Below are positions 1-9,955 of a DNA stretch of 64,000 nt, in pieces. The stretch spans positions 1,545,962 to 1,609,961 of the forward strand of contig NZ_CP125669.1 in NCBI RefSeq assembly GCF_030053775.1, in the 5' to 3' direction. Below the pieces are notes generated by a model, which ran no database searches, was not told where the DNA came from, and was given only the letters and a program-made list of their open reading frames with translations. Every line of letters begins with the position of its first letter. The first letter of the stretch is position 1. Made by a program: the position numbers and the translations under genes. The DNA is from Acinetobacter corruptisaponis. Lineage in GTDB: Bacteria; Pseudomonadota; Gammaproteobacteria; Pseudomonadales; Moraxellaceae.

Positions 1-117
1 CTTTTGATGGCACTGAATAATATAGGCATCAATAAACCCTGTTGATACCGTAATTAAGTGTTGTAACTCTTGCTGGTCAATTTGTCCCAATGCCGAGTTT
101 GCGCCTTTTTTAACCAT
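1..117 (-). CDS. Hypothetical protein, N-terminal fragment (runs off the window)
   Basis: A minus-strand reading frame opens with ATG at 117 and stays open for 39 codons to the window edge, beginning MVKKGANSALGQ. It starts 13 nt after the chpA stop codon in the same direction, so it is probably the last gene of, or a read-through gene behind, the pilus chemosensory operon. No domain can be recognised in the visible part, and no function is proposed. Confidence 0.5.
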   Translation of the reverse strand, partial: MVKKGANSALGQIDQQELQHLITVSTGFIDAYIIQCHQK

Positions 118-130
118 TATTCATTACCCC

Positions 131-3100
131 TTAGCGCACTGTAAGTAAACTTTCAATATTTTCCAGAAGCGTTTCTTCCTGGAATGGTTTACCCATATAT
201 TGATTTACCCCCAGTGACAATGCACGTTCACGGTGCTTCTCACCTGTACGTGATGTAATCATGATGATTGGCAAGTCCCGATGTATTTCATGGTGTCGAA
301 CAAGGTTGGTCACTTCGAAACCATCCATTCGTGGCATCTCAATATCAAGCAGCATCAAGTCTGGCTTGACTGTCTCAAGCTGCTCAATTGCATCGACACC
401 ATCTTTGGCTGTCACCACATCATAGCCTTGACGTTCCAACAGACGTGACGTCACCTTACGTACAGTGACCGAGTCGTCCACAATCATGATCAGGCGGCGC
501 TCATCATAACGCTGTTTGGTATAGGTCTCATCCGCCTGCTTGCTACGCGCTGTTGACTGTGCCTGACGGGCAATATTCTGACCATCCAGAATCAGGCAGA
601 CCTGACCATCACCGAGGATGGTGGCACCCGCGATCACACCAATACTTGAGAATTGCTGACCAATCGGTTTCACCACGATCTGGCCACGAGAACCAATCAA
701 CTGGTCTACCAGTAATGCGGTAGTCTGTCCTTGTGCGCCCTTAATCAGGAGCACAGGTAAAGAGTGAACCACACCATTCAGACGCGGGATTGGCTGTCCT
801 GCAACAAACTCGGACAGGTAGCGCAGGCGATAACGTTCCTGGTCAATCTTGAAGTAATCTTCCTGGCTATCAAAGTATTGTTCCAACGCCATTGGCGAGA
901 TACGCACAATACGGTCAATCTGCGCAAGTGGGAATGCAAACTGCTGGTCGCCCGCTTTTACCATCAAGGCATCACTTACTGCCACGGTTGTCGGTACGCG
1001 GATGGTAAAGGTGGTTCCCTTGCCCAGAACAGAGCTGACACTCACGTGACCACCCAAGGCCTTGATATCGCTCTGTACAACGTCCAGACCGACACCACGG
1101 CCAGAAATCTGGGTCACCTGTGCAGCAGTACTGAAACCTGGATGGAAGATAAACTGTAAAACTTCTTCCTGATCAAGTTTTTGATCCGTGGTCATCAAGC
1201 CTGTCTGGATTGCCTTGTCCTTGATGCGGTTGACATCAATCCCTTTACCATCATCACTGAATGTGACCACGATATCCGTACCCTGACGGCCAATGTCCAG
1301 AACAATATGCCCTGTTTCTGGTTTTTTAGCCTGTAAACGCTGCTCACGGTCTTCAATACCGTGGTCAATCGCGTTACGCAGCATGTGTTCAAATGGTGCA
1401 ACCAGCCTTTCAAGAATACTACGGTCCAATTCACCTTCAGTATTGTTGACCACCAGTTCAGTTGGACGATTCAGGGTGGAAGCCGTTTGGCGAACAATAC
1501 GTTGTAGACGTGGCAGCAAGCGTGAGAATGGCACCAGACGGGTACGCATCAGGCTTTCCTGAATTTCTGCCTGAATACGCGACTGCTGCAACAGCAGACC
1601 TTCAGTATCACGAATCTTCTCAGAAAGTGTGGTTTTAAAGTCAACTAAGTCCGAAGCTGATTCCGCAAGCGATTTTGACAACTGGTTCAACGATGAGTAC
1701 TGGTCCATCTCCAACGGGTCAAAATCGGCATAACGGGAATTTTCTCCACCATGTCGGGCAATGATCTGACTTTCAAGCTCACCTTCCATTCGGCGTAGCT
1801 GATCAGCCAGACGCTTGATTGCAAGTTCCATTTCCGTCAACGTACCACCCAGCTGGCCCAGGTCCATTTCAATACGTGAACGGTTGATCGCATTTTCCCC
1901 TGACAAGTCAATCATCTTCTCGATGACATCAGCAGAAACACGAATCATTTCATTGTTCTGTTCAATACGTTCTGTGGTTTCCCACTCACCCAACATGGAT
2001 GGTGGTTCAGTACCATCACCCTGAATAAACTCCATCGTATATTCAGGCGTGAAGATGTCTGTTGCAGAGAGTTTTTGAGGAAGCTGCGCCGCAACATCCA
2101 CAAACTCCATCTTCTCCAGACTTTGTTTTAAACCATCAAAATTGGCATATTGACGCTTAAAGATCGCATCATTGAGCCATGCCAGCGCAGTATTAAGCAG
2201 ATTGTCATAAACGTTTGAGCTGAAATGATGCACACCAAACTGTTCAAAGGCGTTTTCCAGATGATAGGCAATGATTGCAATCGCATCCATTTCCGCCATG
2301 CGTGCGCCACCTTTCAAGCTGTGGGCATTACGCTGGAGCTGTAACAGCAAACTACGGTTACCGCGCTGGTCAAACCATTGTTTTAACAAGCCTTGAGCCT
2401 GTTCAAGCAGCTCTTCAGCTTCCTCAAGGAATGTCTGTTCCACCAGTGAACGAACATCATCTTCAAGAGAATGTTCAGCATTTTCCACAGTTTGAAGAGA
2501 GGAGGTATCTTCAACCTGTTCTTCTATATCATTGCCACTCAGCTCATCTGCCGCAAGACTTGGTTGCTCAGAAACTTCTGCTTCTTCAACAAGTTGCAAC
2601 ACCTCTAGTTCACTGCTCTCATCCTGTTCAGAAAGTGCGGTGATTTCAGTTGCAGGCTCGCTTACAACCAGATCAGCCGAGTGATCCGCTTGCTGAAGTA
2701 GCTGTACCACATGCGTTGATGGGTAATCAATTTGCTGGTCGCGAATGGTTTGAATACGATCCGCAATATCATCCTGTACCAGACGAATCAAGGCAATCAG
2801 CTGTGGTGTTGCCTGAATCTGCTGGTTAATCAGCTTCTCGTAAATTGTTTCCAGCTCATGCGCAATCAGGCCGATATGACGCGCCTGAATCATATTTGAA
2901 CCACCTTTTAAGGTGTGCAAATAACGCATCAGATTTTTCAGCGCCCCCACATCCTGATGGTCTGCTGCCCATGTACTGAGGTCAGCATCAATTCCCACCA
3001 GCAACTCATCCGCCTCTTCCAGGAAGATGTCCAACAGGTCAGGATCAAAGTCACTGTTTGATTCGGCTGACTGCAATTGCTGCTTATCCAGTCCAAGCTG

Positions 3101-5191
3101 GGCTGCCAATGCCGTAACATCAACTGCGGTATGTGGAGATTCTATCTGAACAGGGAGTTTAGAAACAGCTGTCTCTTCTTCCACACCAACTGAATCAACC
3201 TCTTCATCTGTCTCTTCAAGTTGTTCAACCGCCACAGGTTTGGCTTCGAATGTACCCGCCATCTGACCAAGGTTTGTCAGAACCTGCAAGACATAAGTAG
3301 ATGGGTAATCAACCTGCTGGTCACGAATGGTTTGAATGCGATCTGCAATATCATCCTGAACTGAGCGAATCACGGTGATAAGTTGTGGTGTTGCCTGTAT
3401 CTGCTGGTTAATCAGCTTCTCATAAATTGTTTCCAGCTCATGCGCAATCAGACCGATATGACGCGCCTGAATCATATTTGAACCACCTTTTAGGGTGTGC
3501 AAATAACGCATCAGGTTTTTCAGCGCAGCTACATTTTTATGGTCAGCAGCCCATGTATTGAGATCCGTATCAATCCCCACCAGCAATTCATCTGCCTCTT
3601 CAAGGAAGATGTCCAACAGGTCAGGATCAAAGTCGCGGTTTGCCTCATCCGATTGTAACTGTTGCTTGTCCAGCGCAAACTGTGCCGACAGGTCTGTAAT
3701 ATCAAGAACAGACGCAGAATCCTGGGCTGGTTCAGGTGCAACTGTTTCAGGCACAGCATCCACAACATCTGTGGAAGCCTGTTCCAGAAACTCAATATTC
3801 TGCTGGGTAAATGAACTTAATTCATTCAGGACACGTTCATGTGCCTTGGTTAAGGTGACACGCTGTCCAGCAGCCAAGGTATCAAACAACTGAATAAACT
3901 GTTGGTGCACCTGATGATACAACTCAAACGCATAATCAAGATTCAACAGACTTGGTTTAAAAATCAGGTCCTGATAGCTTGAACGCAATAGGCTGGTATA
4001 TTGATACATCCCAATCGTGGCATGATGATGCGTATGCTGTAACAGAATTTCCGCCTGATGACTTAATAGCTGGATATATTGAGGGAATTCATTTCGGGCA
4101 CGTTTTTCAAAATCAAATTCCACATCCAGTAAATCATTAATATTTAATTCTAGTAATTCAGAAACCAGACCCTGTGGTCGTATTGCCTCACCATGTTTTT
4201 CTTCTAGCTGGAAGTCATAGCTATCCCATGCCACATTGAATGTGTCATAAATCTCATCCAGTTTCTGTTTCGCACCCTGCTGCCTTAAGGTATGTAGGTA
4301 ATCACGAACAAACTGGGCGTAATGGGTGAGCAATGCGGTTTCATCAGAACTGGAATCCAGTTCATCCTGCAACAAGGTCTTAAACAGGTTTTCAACTTTA
4401 GAACTTGCTTCAAATACCTGATCCACATGCGCCATTGAGGAACTACCACGAAGGGTATGTAAAGCCCTGATCAAGGTATTGTAGTGGTCATTATTTGGAC
4501 GCTCGTTCAACAGGAACTGATCAATAGCCGTAAGATGATCTTCTGACTCTTCCAGGAAGATGGCCAAGGTTTCCTTGGCAAGCACTTCATCCTGCTCAGT
4601 TTCAATATCCTGTTGCACCTGATCAGCCACAATTGTGTCATCAATGGCATCCTCAACACCATCAATCAACTCAAGACCCGTCTGAACATCATCATGTGTT
4701 AAAGTGTTTGCAAGGTTTAATAGCTCATAAAGTGCAGGCTCTGGGCTTTGCTGTTGTTGTAGTTGCTGCCCCAATAAAACCAGTGGTTTTAAATCAATCA
4801 AATGTTTTTGAACCGCTTTAAAATCATGTGAAAGCTTAAAACGGTAAATATTGAAAACCGCCTGAACATAGCGTTGAATTTCCGTGTTCAGGGAAACAGT
4901 TCCCGAAATCACGCGATTTAAAGTGTCTTCAACCGTCCAAGCCAACTCACCAGAGGATTTCGCACCTACCATTCTTCCAGAACCCTTGAGGGTATGGAAA
5001 TGGCGACGCACATCTGTAAGCACATCCTGTTGATGAGGTTGTTCCGTCCATTGAACCAACAAAGGTTCTAATTCAACAAAGATTTCATCCAATTCTTCAA
5101 TAAAAATCTCAAGAATCTCGGCATCTTGTTCAAGATAGCTATCTTCAGGAAGCGTCATCGTTTCAACTAACGTTTTTAATATTTGTTTCAT
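131..5191 (-). CDS. chpA: ChpA/PilL: hybrid CheA-type histidine kinase of the type IV pilus chemosensory system
   Basis: This 1686-aa cytoplasmic CheA-like kinase phosphorylates PilG and PilH to control pilus extension and retraction. Five Hpt-like modules carry a phosphorylatable His: H66 (HTLKGSG), H245 (HTLRGSS), H565 and H759 (both HTLKGGSNM), and H957 (HSLKGGA). They are followed by a dimerisation region, an ATPase core (N-box near residues 1266-1276, LRNAIDHG; then SDDGKGID and GRGVGLDVV), a CheW-like domain, and a C-terminal receiver with phosphoacceptor D1616 (LLDIEMPRMDG) and the conserved K of MGKPF. The Hpt3 and Hpt4 segments are nearly identical, from a tandem duplication. Pseudomonas ChpA is longer (about 2470 aa, more Hpt-type modules), so this is a shorter layout. 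It is last of the recognised pil genes, 152 nt after pilJ. The ATG at 5191 begins MKQILKTLVE. Confidence 0.95.
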   Translation of the reverse strand: MKQILKTLVETMTLPEDSYLEQDAEILEIFIEELDEIFVELEPLLVQWTEQPHQQDVLTDVRRHFHTLKGSGRMVGAKSSGELAWTVEDTLNRVISGTVSLNTEIQRYVQAVFNIYRFKLSHDFKAVQKHLIDLKPLVLLGQQLQQQQSPEPALYELLNLANTLTHDDVQTGLELIDGVEDAIDDTIVADQVQQDIETEQDEVLAKETLAIFLEESEDHLTAIDQFLLNERPNNDHYNTLIRALHTLRGSSSMAHVDQVFEASSKVENLFKTLLQDELDSSSDETALLTHYAQFVRDYLHTLRQQGAKQKLDEIYDTFNVAWDSYDFQLEEKHGEAIRPQGLVSELLELNINDLLDVEFDFEKRARNEFPQYIQLLSHQAEILLQHTHHHATIGMYQYTSLLRSSYQDLIFKPSLLNLDYAFELYHQVHQQFIQLFDTLAAGQRVTLTKAHERVLNELSSFTQQNIEFLEQASTDVVDAVPETVAPEPAQDSASVLDITDLSAQFALDKQQLQSDEANRDFDPDLLDIFLEEADELLVGIDTDLNTWAADHKNVAALKNLMRYLHTLKGGSNMIQARHIGLIAHELETIYEKLINQQIQATPQLITVIRSVQDDIADRIQTIRDQQVDYPSTYVLQVLTNLGQMAGTFEAKPVAVEQLEETDEEVDSVGVEEETAVSKLPVQIESPHTAVDVTALAAQLGLDKQQLQSAESNSDFDPDLLDIFLEEADELLVGIDADLSTWAADHQDVGALKNLMRYLHTLKGGSNMIQARHIGLIAHELETIYEKLINQQIQATPQLIALIRLVQDDIADRIQTIRDQQIDYPSTHVVQLLQQADHSADLVVSEPATEITALSEQDESSELEVLQLVEEAEVSEQPSLAADELSGNDIEEQVEDTSSLQTVENAEHSLEDDVRSLVEQTFLEEAEELLEQAQGLLKQWFDQRGNRSLLLQLQRNAHSLKGGARMAEMDAIAIIAYHLENAFEQFGVHHFSSNVYDNLLNTALAWLNDAIFKRQYANFDGLKQSLEKMEFVDVAAQLPQKLSATDIFTPEYTMEFIQGDGTEPPSMLGEWETTERIEQNNEMIRVSADVIEKMIDLSGENAINRSRIEMDLGQLGGTLTEMELAIKRLADQLRRMEGELESQIIARHGGENSRYADFDPLEMDQYSSLNQLSKSLAESASDLVDFKTTLSEKIRDTEGLLLQQSRIQAEIQESLMRTRLVPFSRLLPRLQRIVRQTASTLNRPTELVVNNTEGELDRSILERLVAPFEHMLRNAIDHGIEDREQRLQAKKPETGHIVLDIGRQGTDIVVTFSDDGKGIDVNRIKDKAIQTGLMTTDQKLDQEEVLQFIFHPGFSTAAQVTQISGRGVGLDVVQSDIKALGGHVSVSSVLGKGTTFTIRVPTTVAVSDALMVKAGDQQFAFPLAQIDRIVRISPMALEQYFDSQEDYFKIDQERYRLRYLSEFVAGQPIPRLNGVVHSLPVLLIKGAQGQTTALLVDQLIGSRGQIVVKPIGQQFSSIGVIAGATILGDGQVCLILDGQNIARQAQSTARSKQADETYTKQRYDERRLIMIVDDSVTVRKVTSRLLERQGYDVVTAKDGVDAIEQLETVKPDLMLLDIEMPRMDGFEVTNLVRHHEIHRDLPIIMITSRTGEKHRERALSLGVNQYMGKPFQEETLLENIESLLTVR
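2690..3690 (-). repeat. Tandem 582-bp internal duplication within chpA (Hpt3/Hpt4)
   Basis: Two in-frame copies, about 2700-3110 and about 3282-3690, are offset by 582 bp (194 codons). For example, catatttgaaccacctttta occurs at 2891 and again at 3473. About 135 residues are nearly identical, including the phospho-His motif and the following helix; linker residues between them differ. The duplication adds a fifth Hpt-type module to ChpA. Confidence 0.85.
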
Positions 5192-5283
5192 AGCTGCTTC
5201 TTTCGTTTTTATCCACCAGTTGTGGGTAAAAATTACGTGTATCTATCACACAAGATGTCGTTGCATTCCACCACCACCTTGTT

Positions 5284-5335
5284 GAGATATTCTACATCTC
5301 TAAATAGGAAAGACAGCGCCCCACTCTGTCTTTCC
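5284..5335 (-). other. Two tandem RNA hairpins between pilJ and chpA
   Basis: Just after the pilJ stop there is a perfect 10-bp stem (5307-5316 GGAAAGACAG with 5326-5335 CTGTCTTTCC, 9-nt loop). A shorter one follows (GAGAT/ATCTC, 5284-5300). Neither is followed by a U-tract in the direction of transcription, so they look like intercistronic structures that could stabilise pilJ mRNA or tune chpA expression, rather than a standard intrinsic terminator. Confidence 0.55.
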
Positions 5336-5343
5336 AATGCTGC

Positions 5344-7425
5344 TTACTCAGGTAACTTAAAGTCAGTTACTGATTCACGTAATGATTCAGCCATGTTTGC
5401 CAGTTCAGAAACCGAACGTGCTGTATCAAACGTTGCTGTGGTGGTCTGTGAAGTAATTTCCTGTACAACATTCATGGTGGTTGCAATATGACTTGCTGAC
5501 GCAGACTGAAGTTTTGCTGCATCAGAAATGCTCGCAATCAGTTTTGCCAGGTCACCTGATACCGTTTGAATCTCATCCAGTGCAATACCCGCATCTTTTG
5601 CCAGATTGGCACCACGCACAACCTCGGAAGTCGTTTGTTCCATTGAGATAACAGCTTCGTTGGTATCGGTTTGAATGGTTTTTACCAGTCCTTCAATCTG
5701 CTTGGTTGCTGATGCTGAACGTTCCGCTAGACGCTGTACCTCATCGGCTACAACCGCGAAACCACGGCCCGCTTCACCAGCCATGGATGCCTGAATTGCA
5801 GCGTTTAAAGCCAGAATGTTCGTCTGGTCGGCAATATCGTTGATCAGGGAAACGATGTTACCAATTTCCTGAGAAGACTCACCCAAACGTTTAATACGTT
5901 TTGATGTTTCCTGAATCTGCTCACGAATGTGGTCCATCCCCTCAATCGAACGGTTTACAACTTCCGCACCATTTGATGCAATTTGCACAGAACGCTGTGC
6001 CACCTCAGCAGACTCAGATGCGTTTGCAGATACCTGGTCAATTGACAATGCCATTTCGTTCATCGCCGCTGACGCACCTGCAATTTCTTGTGCCTGGTGT
6101 TCAGATGCCTCTGCCAACTGGTTGGTAATATCCTGAGTATCCTGGGTATAGCGTGCAACTTCCTGTGAAGTATCCGTGATTCGGGATACAAGGTCACGCA
6201 ACTGGTCAATCGCGAAGTTAATCGAGTCCGCAATTGCACCTGTGAAGTCTTCCGATACTGTTGCATAAGAACGCAAGTCACCGTCCGCCAAATCGGCGAT
6301 TTCATCCAGTAAACGTAAAATCGCGTTTTGGTTACGGTCATATTCGTCTTGCAGACGTGTTACACGCTCTTTATCCGTATTACTACGCAAAGCAAGTAAT
6401 TGTAGTGCAGAGAACACCAATAAGCCCAATGCAGCAATTAACACGATACCTGCAATAACATTACCCCAGCCACCCTCAGCTTTTTTCGACAACTCATTCA
6501 ATGAAGTCAATAAGGCATCAGATTGAGAGAAGATTTGTGAAGATGCCTGACGTACACGAACAATCTGGTTCGCGTTTTGTAGAACCGTTGCCGCCGCTGA
6601 TTTCAAGACAGCGTCATAGTCAGACTTAATACTGTCTACAGACTCACGTAGATCTGGTGAGGTGATACGGTCAACGCCCAGTTCAGAGCTACCATTGAGC
6701 TGTGCATTGAGGTAAACACCAAAGGTATCAATATCCGCACCAAAGTCATTCGCAGAAACACTCGAATTGTCTGTACCCACCAATACCGAGTTGATTGAAC
6801 GTAAAATACGCTCTGCGATGAACACCTGGTTTTTCGTGATAATTACCTGACTACTTGGCATGTTTTCACGAACCATCTGGTCAACCATCAGGTTATATTC
6901 AGCCTGAATTTCAGGAATCGTTTCACTGATCGAGATGTTTGTATCATAAAGCTGGTTAATGATTTTTTGTTGAGATGCGATCAGCTCAATGTTCTTGGAG
7001 ACATTCCCCCAAAGCTCGTTAACCTTTTTATACTCATCAGAACCTTTACCATAGACACTTTCAACGGTGTCAAGGTTTTCAGCAAACTGCTTCTCCGACT
7101 CAACCAGACTTTTCATCGCTTCTGGTGTACCAGATGCGGTTGCTTCTGTTGCCTGACGCGAGATCATTTGCGACAACAGACGTAATTCACCCAGACTACG
7201 GGTCAATTGGTTGGAACGTGGTACGCTCACAAATAGGTAAATTAAGAGGATGACTGCAAGGGCCAAAGCAATTAAAGCACGATAGATAATCGGTTTGGAT
7301 TTTTCTGTTTCACCGAACAAACGGGAAAATTGATCCAGTTGCGTTCGGATATTCTCCAGAAACGCTCCGCCTTTCTTCAAACCAGCGCTATCGCCACCAT
7401 TTTTCTTTTTGAGTTTAAAGCCCAT
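5344..7425 (-). CDS. pilJ: PilJ: methyl-accepting chemoreceptor for type IV pilus signalling
   Basis: PilJ is the inner-membrane receptor that feeds the ChpA kinase through PilI. With the ATG at 7425 ([10 protein letters not shown]) it has 693 aa, the normal PilJ length. This start has an AGGGGAG ribosome site 8 nt upstream, and the reading frame upstream of it adds only a 15-residue unsupported extension. Features seen: a cytoplasmic N-terminus, a TM segment ([14 protein letters not shown]), a periplasmic pilus-sensing region, a second TM ([18 protein letters not shown]), a HAMP-like linker, and the highly conserved MCP hairpin tip ([15 protein letters not shown], then [11 protein letters not shown]). 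It ends in FKLPE rather than an obvious CheR-docking pentapeptide. It lies 46 nt after pilI in the same operon. Confidence 0.95.
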   Translation of the reverse strand: MGFKLKKKNGGDSAGLKKGGAFLENIRTQLDQFSRLFGETEKSKPIIYRALIALALAVILLIYLFVSVPRSNQLTRSLGELRLLSQMISRQATEATASGTPEAMKSLVESEKQFAENLDTVESVYGKGSDEYKKVNELWGNVSKNIELIASQQKIINQLYDTNISISETIPEIQAEYNLMVDQMVRENMPSSQVIITKNQVFIAERILRSINSVLVGTDNSSVSANDFGADIDTFGVYLNAQLNGSSELGVDRITSPDLRESVDSIKSDYDAVLKSAAATVLQNANQIVRVRQASSQIFSQSDALLTSLNELSKKAEGGWGNVIAGIVLIAALGLLVFSALQLLALRSNTDKERVTRLQDEYDRNQNAILRLLDEIADLADGDLRSYATVSEDFTGAIADSINFAIDQLRDLVSRITDTSQEVARYTQDTQDITNQLAEASEHQAQEIAGASAAMNEMALSIDQVSANASESAEVAQRSVQIASNGAEVVNRSIEGMDHIREQIQETSKRIKRLGESSQEIGNIVSLINDIADQTNILALNAAIQASMAGEAGRGFAVVADEVQRLAERSASATKQIEGLVKTIQTDTNEAVISMEQTTSEVVRGANLAKDAGIALDEIQTVSGDLAKLIASISDAAKLQSASASHIATTMNVVQEITSQTTTATFDTARSVSELANMAESLRESVTDFKLPE

Positions 7426-7471
7426 ATCAGCTTCTCCCCTGAATACGCGTTTATCTTCCGTAGCGTACAAA

Positions 7472-8008
7472 TTAGTTTATAAATTTTATTGATGCATTCA
7501 TGTATTGAGGATTTTTCAACAACCGACTCAGTAAAAACACATGCCATTGCTGATTATGCTGGTGAAAGTAACCCTGACAGTAGTCTTTTAACTTACTGTC
7601 GAGTTCAGCATTTTGAGAAAAGAAACTTTTCTTGTTAAAGTGCTGAATCCCCAGAACCTGGTCAACAACCAGTCCTACATAATGATCTTGATGGCTAATA
7701 CATATCACTTTTTGTGTTGGTGAAAACTGACTCCGTTGTCCTGAAATAAACTGACTTAAATCAGAAACTGAAAGCAATCGCCCACGAATATTTGCCAAGC
7801 CACGTACCCATGCCTGAGTATTTGGAACAGGGGTATATTTCGGCGGATAGATCACCTCCGAAATTTCCCCCAATGGTGCAACAAAATATTGCCCCAACAT
7901 TTCAAAAGCGATACCAGACCATCGGCTGACTTCATTCTGAGTTGAAGCATATTGTTTATTGCCCCGCTTGGATAAGCGAAGCAATTCGATAAATCCATTT
8001 GCTGCCAT
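7472..8008 (-). CDS. pilI: PilI: CheW-like adaptor protein
   Basis: A 178-aa CheW-domain protein that couples the PilJ receptor to the ChpA kinase. The fold is supported by the hydrophobic strand pattern, the segment [18 protein letters not shown] (typical of CheW around the RG(x)LP-like turn) and [12 protein letters not shown]. Order in the operon (pilH, pilI, pilJ) is the canonical one. The ATG at 8008 has a GGGATAGGGT purine stretch upstream. The gap to pilH is 39 nt. Confidence 0.92.
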   Translation of the reverse strand: MAANGFIELLRLSKRGNKQYASTQNEVSRWSGIAFEMLGQYFVAPLGEISEVIYPPKYTPVPNTQAWVRGLANIRGRLLSVSDLSQFISGQRSQFSPTQKVICISHQDHYVGLVVDQVLGIQHFNKKSFFSQNAELDSKLKDYCQGYFHQHNQQWHVFLLSRLLKNPQYMNASIKFIN

Positions 8009-8047
8009 ACCCTATCCCGTATTGAGTAATGAAAAGGCTCGTATTGG

Positions 8048-8410
8048 TTAACTTAACAGTTGTTTAATCACATCGATAAGTTGCTGTTCATCAATTGGCT
8101 TGGTCAAATAGTCGCAAGCCCCCTGACGTTTACCCCATACGCGGTCTGTCGCCTGGTCTTTCGTACTTACGATCACAACAGGGATATGCTGTGTGTCTTT
8201 ACCCTTGCTAATCTGGCGTGTTGCCTGAAAGCCATTCATCCCTGGCATCACCACATCCATGAGGACCAAATCTGGCAATTCTGCCTGCGCCATGGTAACA
8301 CCGTCAGCCCCATTGGTCGCTTCTAAAACTTCATAACCGTGCTTAGTTAAAATTTCTCTAAAACGAAATGTTTCAGTAGGTGAATCATCTACTATAAGAA
8401 TACGAGCCAT
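8048..8410 (-). CDS. pilH: PilH: CheY-like response regulator
   Basis: A 120-aa stand-alone receiver. Acidic pair D8/D9 (LIVDDS), phosphoacceptor D52 (LVLMDVVMPGMNG), conserved Thr/Ser in VIVSTKDQ and Lys in LTKPI are all present. In related systems PilH accepts phosphate from ChpA and promotes retraction or acts as a phosphate sink. ATG at 8410 has GAGGA 6 nt upstream. It lies 18 nt after pilG. Confidence 0.95.
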   Translation of the reverse strand: MARILIVDDSPTETFRFREILTKHGYEVLEATNGADGVTMAQAELPDLVLMDVVMPGMNGFQATRQISKGKDTQHIPVVIVSTKDQATDRVWGKRQGACDYLTKPIDEQQLIDVIKQLLS

Positions 8411-8428
8411 TTTTTCCTCAATTTAATT

Positions 8429-8812
8429 TTATGCGCTAACGTGGTTACGAATCGCACTTAACAGCTCATCTTTACTGAATGGCTTGGTTAAATATTCATC
8501 CGACCCCACAACACGCCCTTTAGCCTGATCAAACAAACCGTCTTTGCTTGACAACATAATCACTGGAATATTTTGGTAGTTTAAAGAGTTCTTAATCAAT
8601 GCACAGGTCTGATAACCGTCCAGGCGTGGCATCATGATATCAACGAAAACGATATCTGGATTTGCTTCCGCAATTTTTGATAATGCTTCAAAACCATCGA
8701 CCGCCGTAATGACTTCACAGCCTTCTCGTTGCAACAAAGTCTCGGCTGTACGGCGAATCGTTTTTGAATCGTCAATCACCATTACTTTCAAATTTTGAAA
8801 TTTATCTTCCAT
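8429..8812 (-). CDS. pilG: PilG: CheY-like response regulator, first gene of the pil chemosensory operon
   Basis: A 127-aa single-domain receiver: VIDDSKT acidic pocket, phosphoacceptor D58 (FVDIMMPRLDG), Ser in MLSSKDG and Lys in LTKPF. In related bacteria PilG promotes pilus extension. It heads the minus-strand operon; the ATG at 8812 has AGGACA about 6 nt upstream. The 281 nt to the divergent gene at 9094 is strongly AT-rich and must hold the operon promoter, but I could not single out one convincing -35/-10 pair. Confidence 0.95.
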   Translation of the reverse strand: MEDKFQNLKVMVIDDSKTIRRTAETLLQREGCEVITAVDGFEALSKIAEANPDIVFVDIMMPRLDGYQTCALIKNSLNYQNIPVIMLSSKDGLFDQAKGRVVGSDEYLTKPFSKDELLSAIRNHVSA

Positions 8813-9093
8813 TTAATTGTCCTGCCCCATTCACTCAATACAAATTATGCTTGGTTTAATTTGTTTTATACAGATTAGTTGATATTTTTAACATATCTTT
8901 ACTTGCATTATCAACGAAGTTTTTTGAACCAACCTATCAGTTTTCCTTAACAATAACAAGTAGCGCACACTTTTGAGTAAATTCCTAAATTTTTTGTATA
9001 CTAACTATTTTTAATTGTACAAATAGCTACTAATATACAAGTGATTATTATTTAAAAATAAGTGATTTAGTTAACTTTTTTACGGGGAATGTA

Positions 9094-9777
9094 ATGACTG
9101 GTTCGTTAAAGTGCGGTTTCCGCATTCGTCACTTTACAACGATAACTCGTAATTGCATTTGTACATTTCTTTTAATGTTCCTTGTTTATGGCTCAAGTTT
9201 TGCGGCCACGGAGCAACCCCGAGCAGTCTGGTATCGCTACTATGACAAGAATGGCATTGCCAATGTAAGCACCTCTGTCACTCCAGAACATATCCGTTAT
9301 GGCTATGAGGCGCTTGACCGCAACATGCAGGTGATCAAGCGCAACCAGCCTTATAATGCCACCCAGGATATTCAGCAGTCCACACGTCGGGAATCATTGG
9401 CACGTCAGCGCGAACAGGATCTGAAACTCAAACGTGCTTATGGCAACAGTAAGATTGCGGCTGCGAAAAGGGACCAGATTCTGGCCAACCTAAAAAAACA
9501 GCTAAACTACCAACAGGAGCAGTTGCAACAGCTGCAACAGGACAAGATCGGCTTTAAACGTCAGGAAATGGAATATTACCGCAAAGGTGAGCCTCTCCCC
9601 GCCCAGCTCAAAAATAATTTAGAAAATAACGTCAAAAATATTGAGCGCGTGAAAAAAACGGTGGAAAGTTTGCGTAATGCCTATAGCAGAACAGAAACCG
9701 ATTATACGGATATCATTAACCGCCTAAGCAGACTTGAGCAAAATGATCTCCCTCATACGCCATCTTCCCGTCCCTAA
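9094..9777 (+). CDS. Exported coiled-coil protein with DUF4124-like N-terminus, function unknown
   Basis: This 227-aa protein has a hydrophobic signal segment (about 22-37, CTFLLMFLVYGSSFAA) with a likely cleavage after AA. A short module follows (WYRYYDKNGIANVSTSV) that resembles the DUF4124 pattern (Y-x-W/Y-x-D-x-x-G). Residues about 95-215 are a Q/K/E-rich coiled coil, with runs such as QEQLQQLQQ. ATG at 9094 has GGGGAA about 6 nt upstream. It lies alone between the divergent pilG operon and proS. A role in the envelope or periplasm is inferred from the signal segment only; no function is assigned. Confidence 0.75.
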   Translation: MTGSLKCGFRIRHFTTITRNCICTFLLMFLVYGSSFAATEQPRAVWYRYYDKNGIANVSTSVTPEHIRYGYEALDRNMQVIKRNQPYNATQDIQQSTRRESLARQREQDLKLKRAYGNSKIAAAKRDQILANLKKQLNYQQEQLQQLQQDKIGFKRQEMEYYRKGEPLPAQLKNNLENNVKNIERVKKTVESLRNAYSRTETDYTDIINRLSRLEQNDLPHTPSSRP

Positions 9778-9955
9778 TTAAATATTTATTTTCAAACACT
9801 TCATTCTCATTTTGATCATTTGCATTGAATTGCCCCACTTTACTTTTCCCGAAATTCCATGATTCATGGCATAATGCCAAAACTCACAAGTGGAGAGATA
9901 TTTTCCGCCACTGTTGCAGCTTTTTTCAATCACACTTAACTTTAGGATTGTTTCC

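Noticed and set aside
764..1159. Long open frame on the plus strand opposite chpA
   Set aside because: Antisense shadow of a strongly conserved CheA/CheW region; no ribosome site or family resemblance.
8813..9093. Specific promoter boxes for pilG and for the coiled-coil gene
   Set aside because: The AT-rich DNA offers many weak matches (such as TTGTAC and TATACA), none with a good pair at 16-18 bp spacing.
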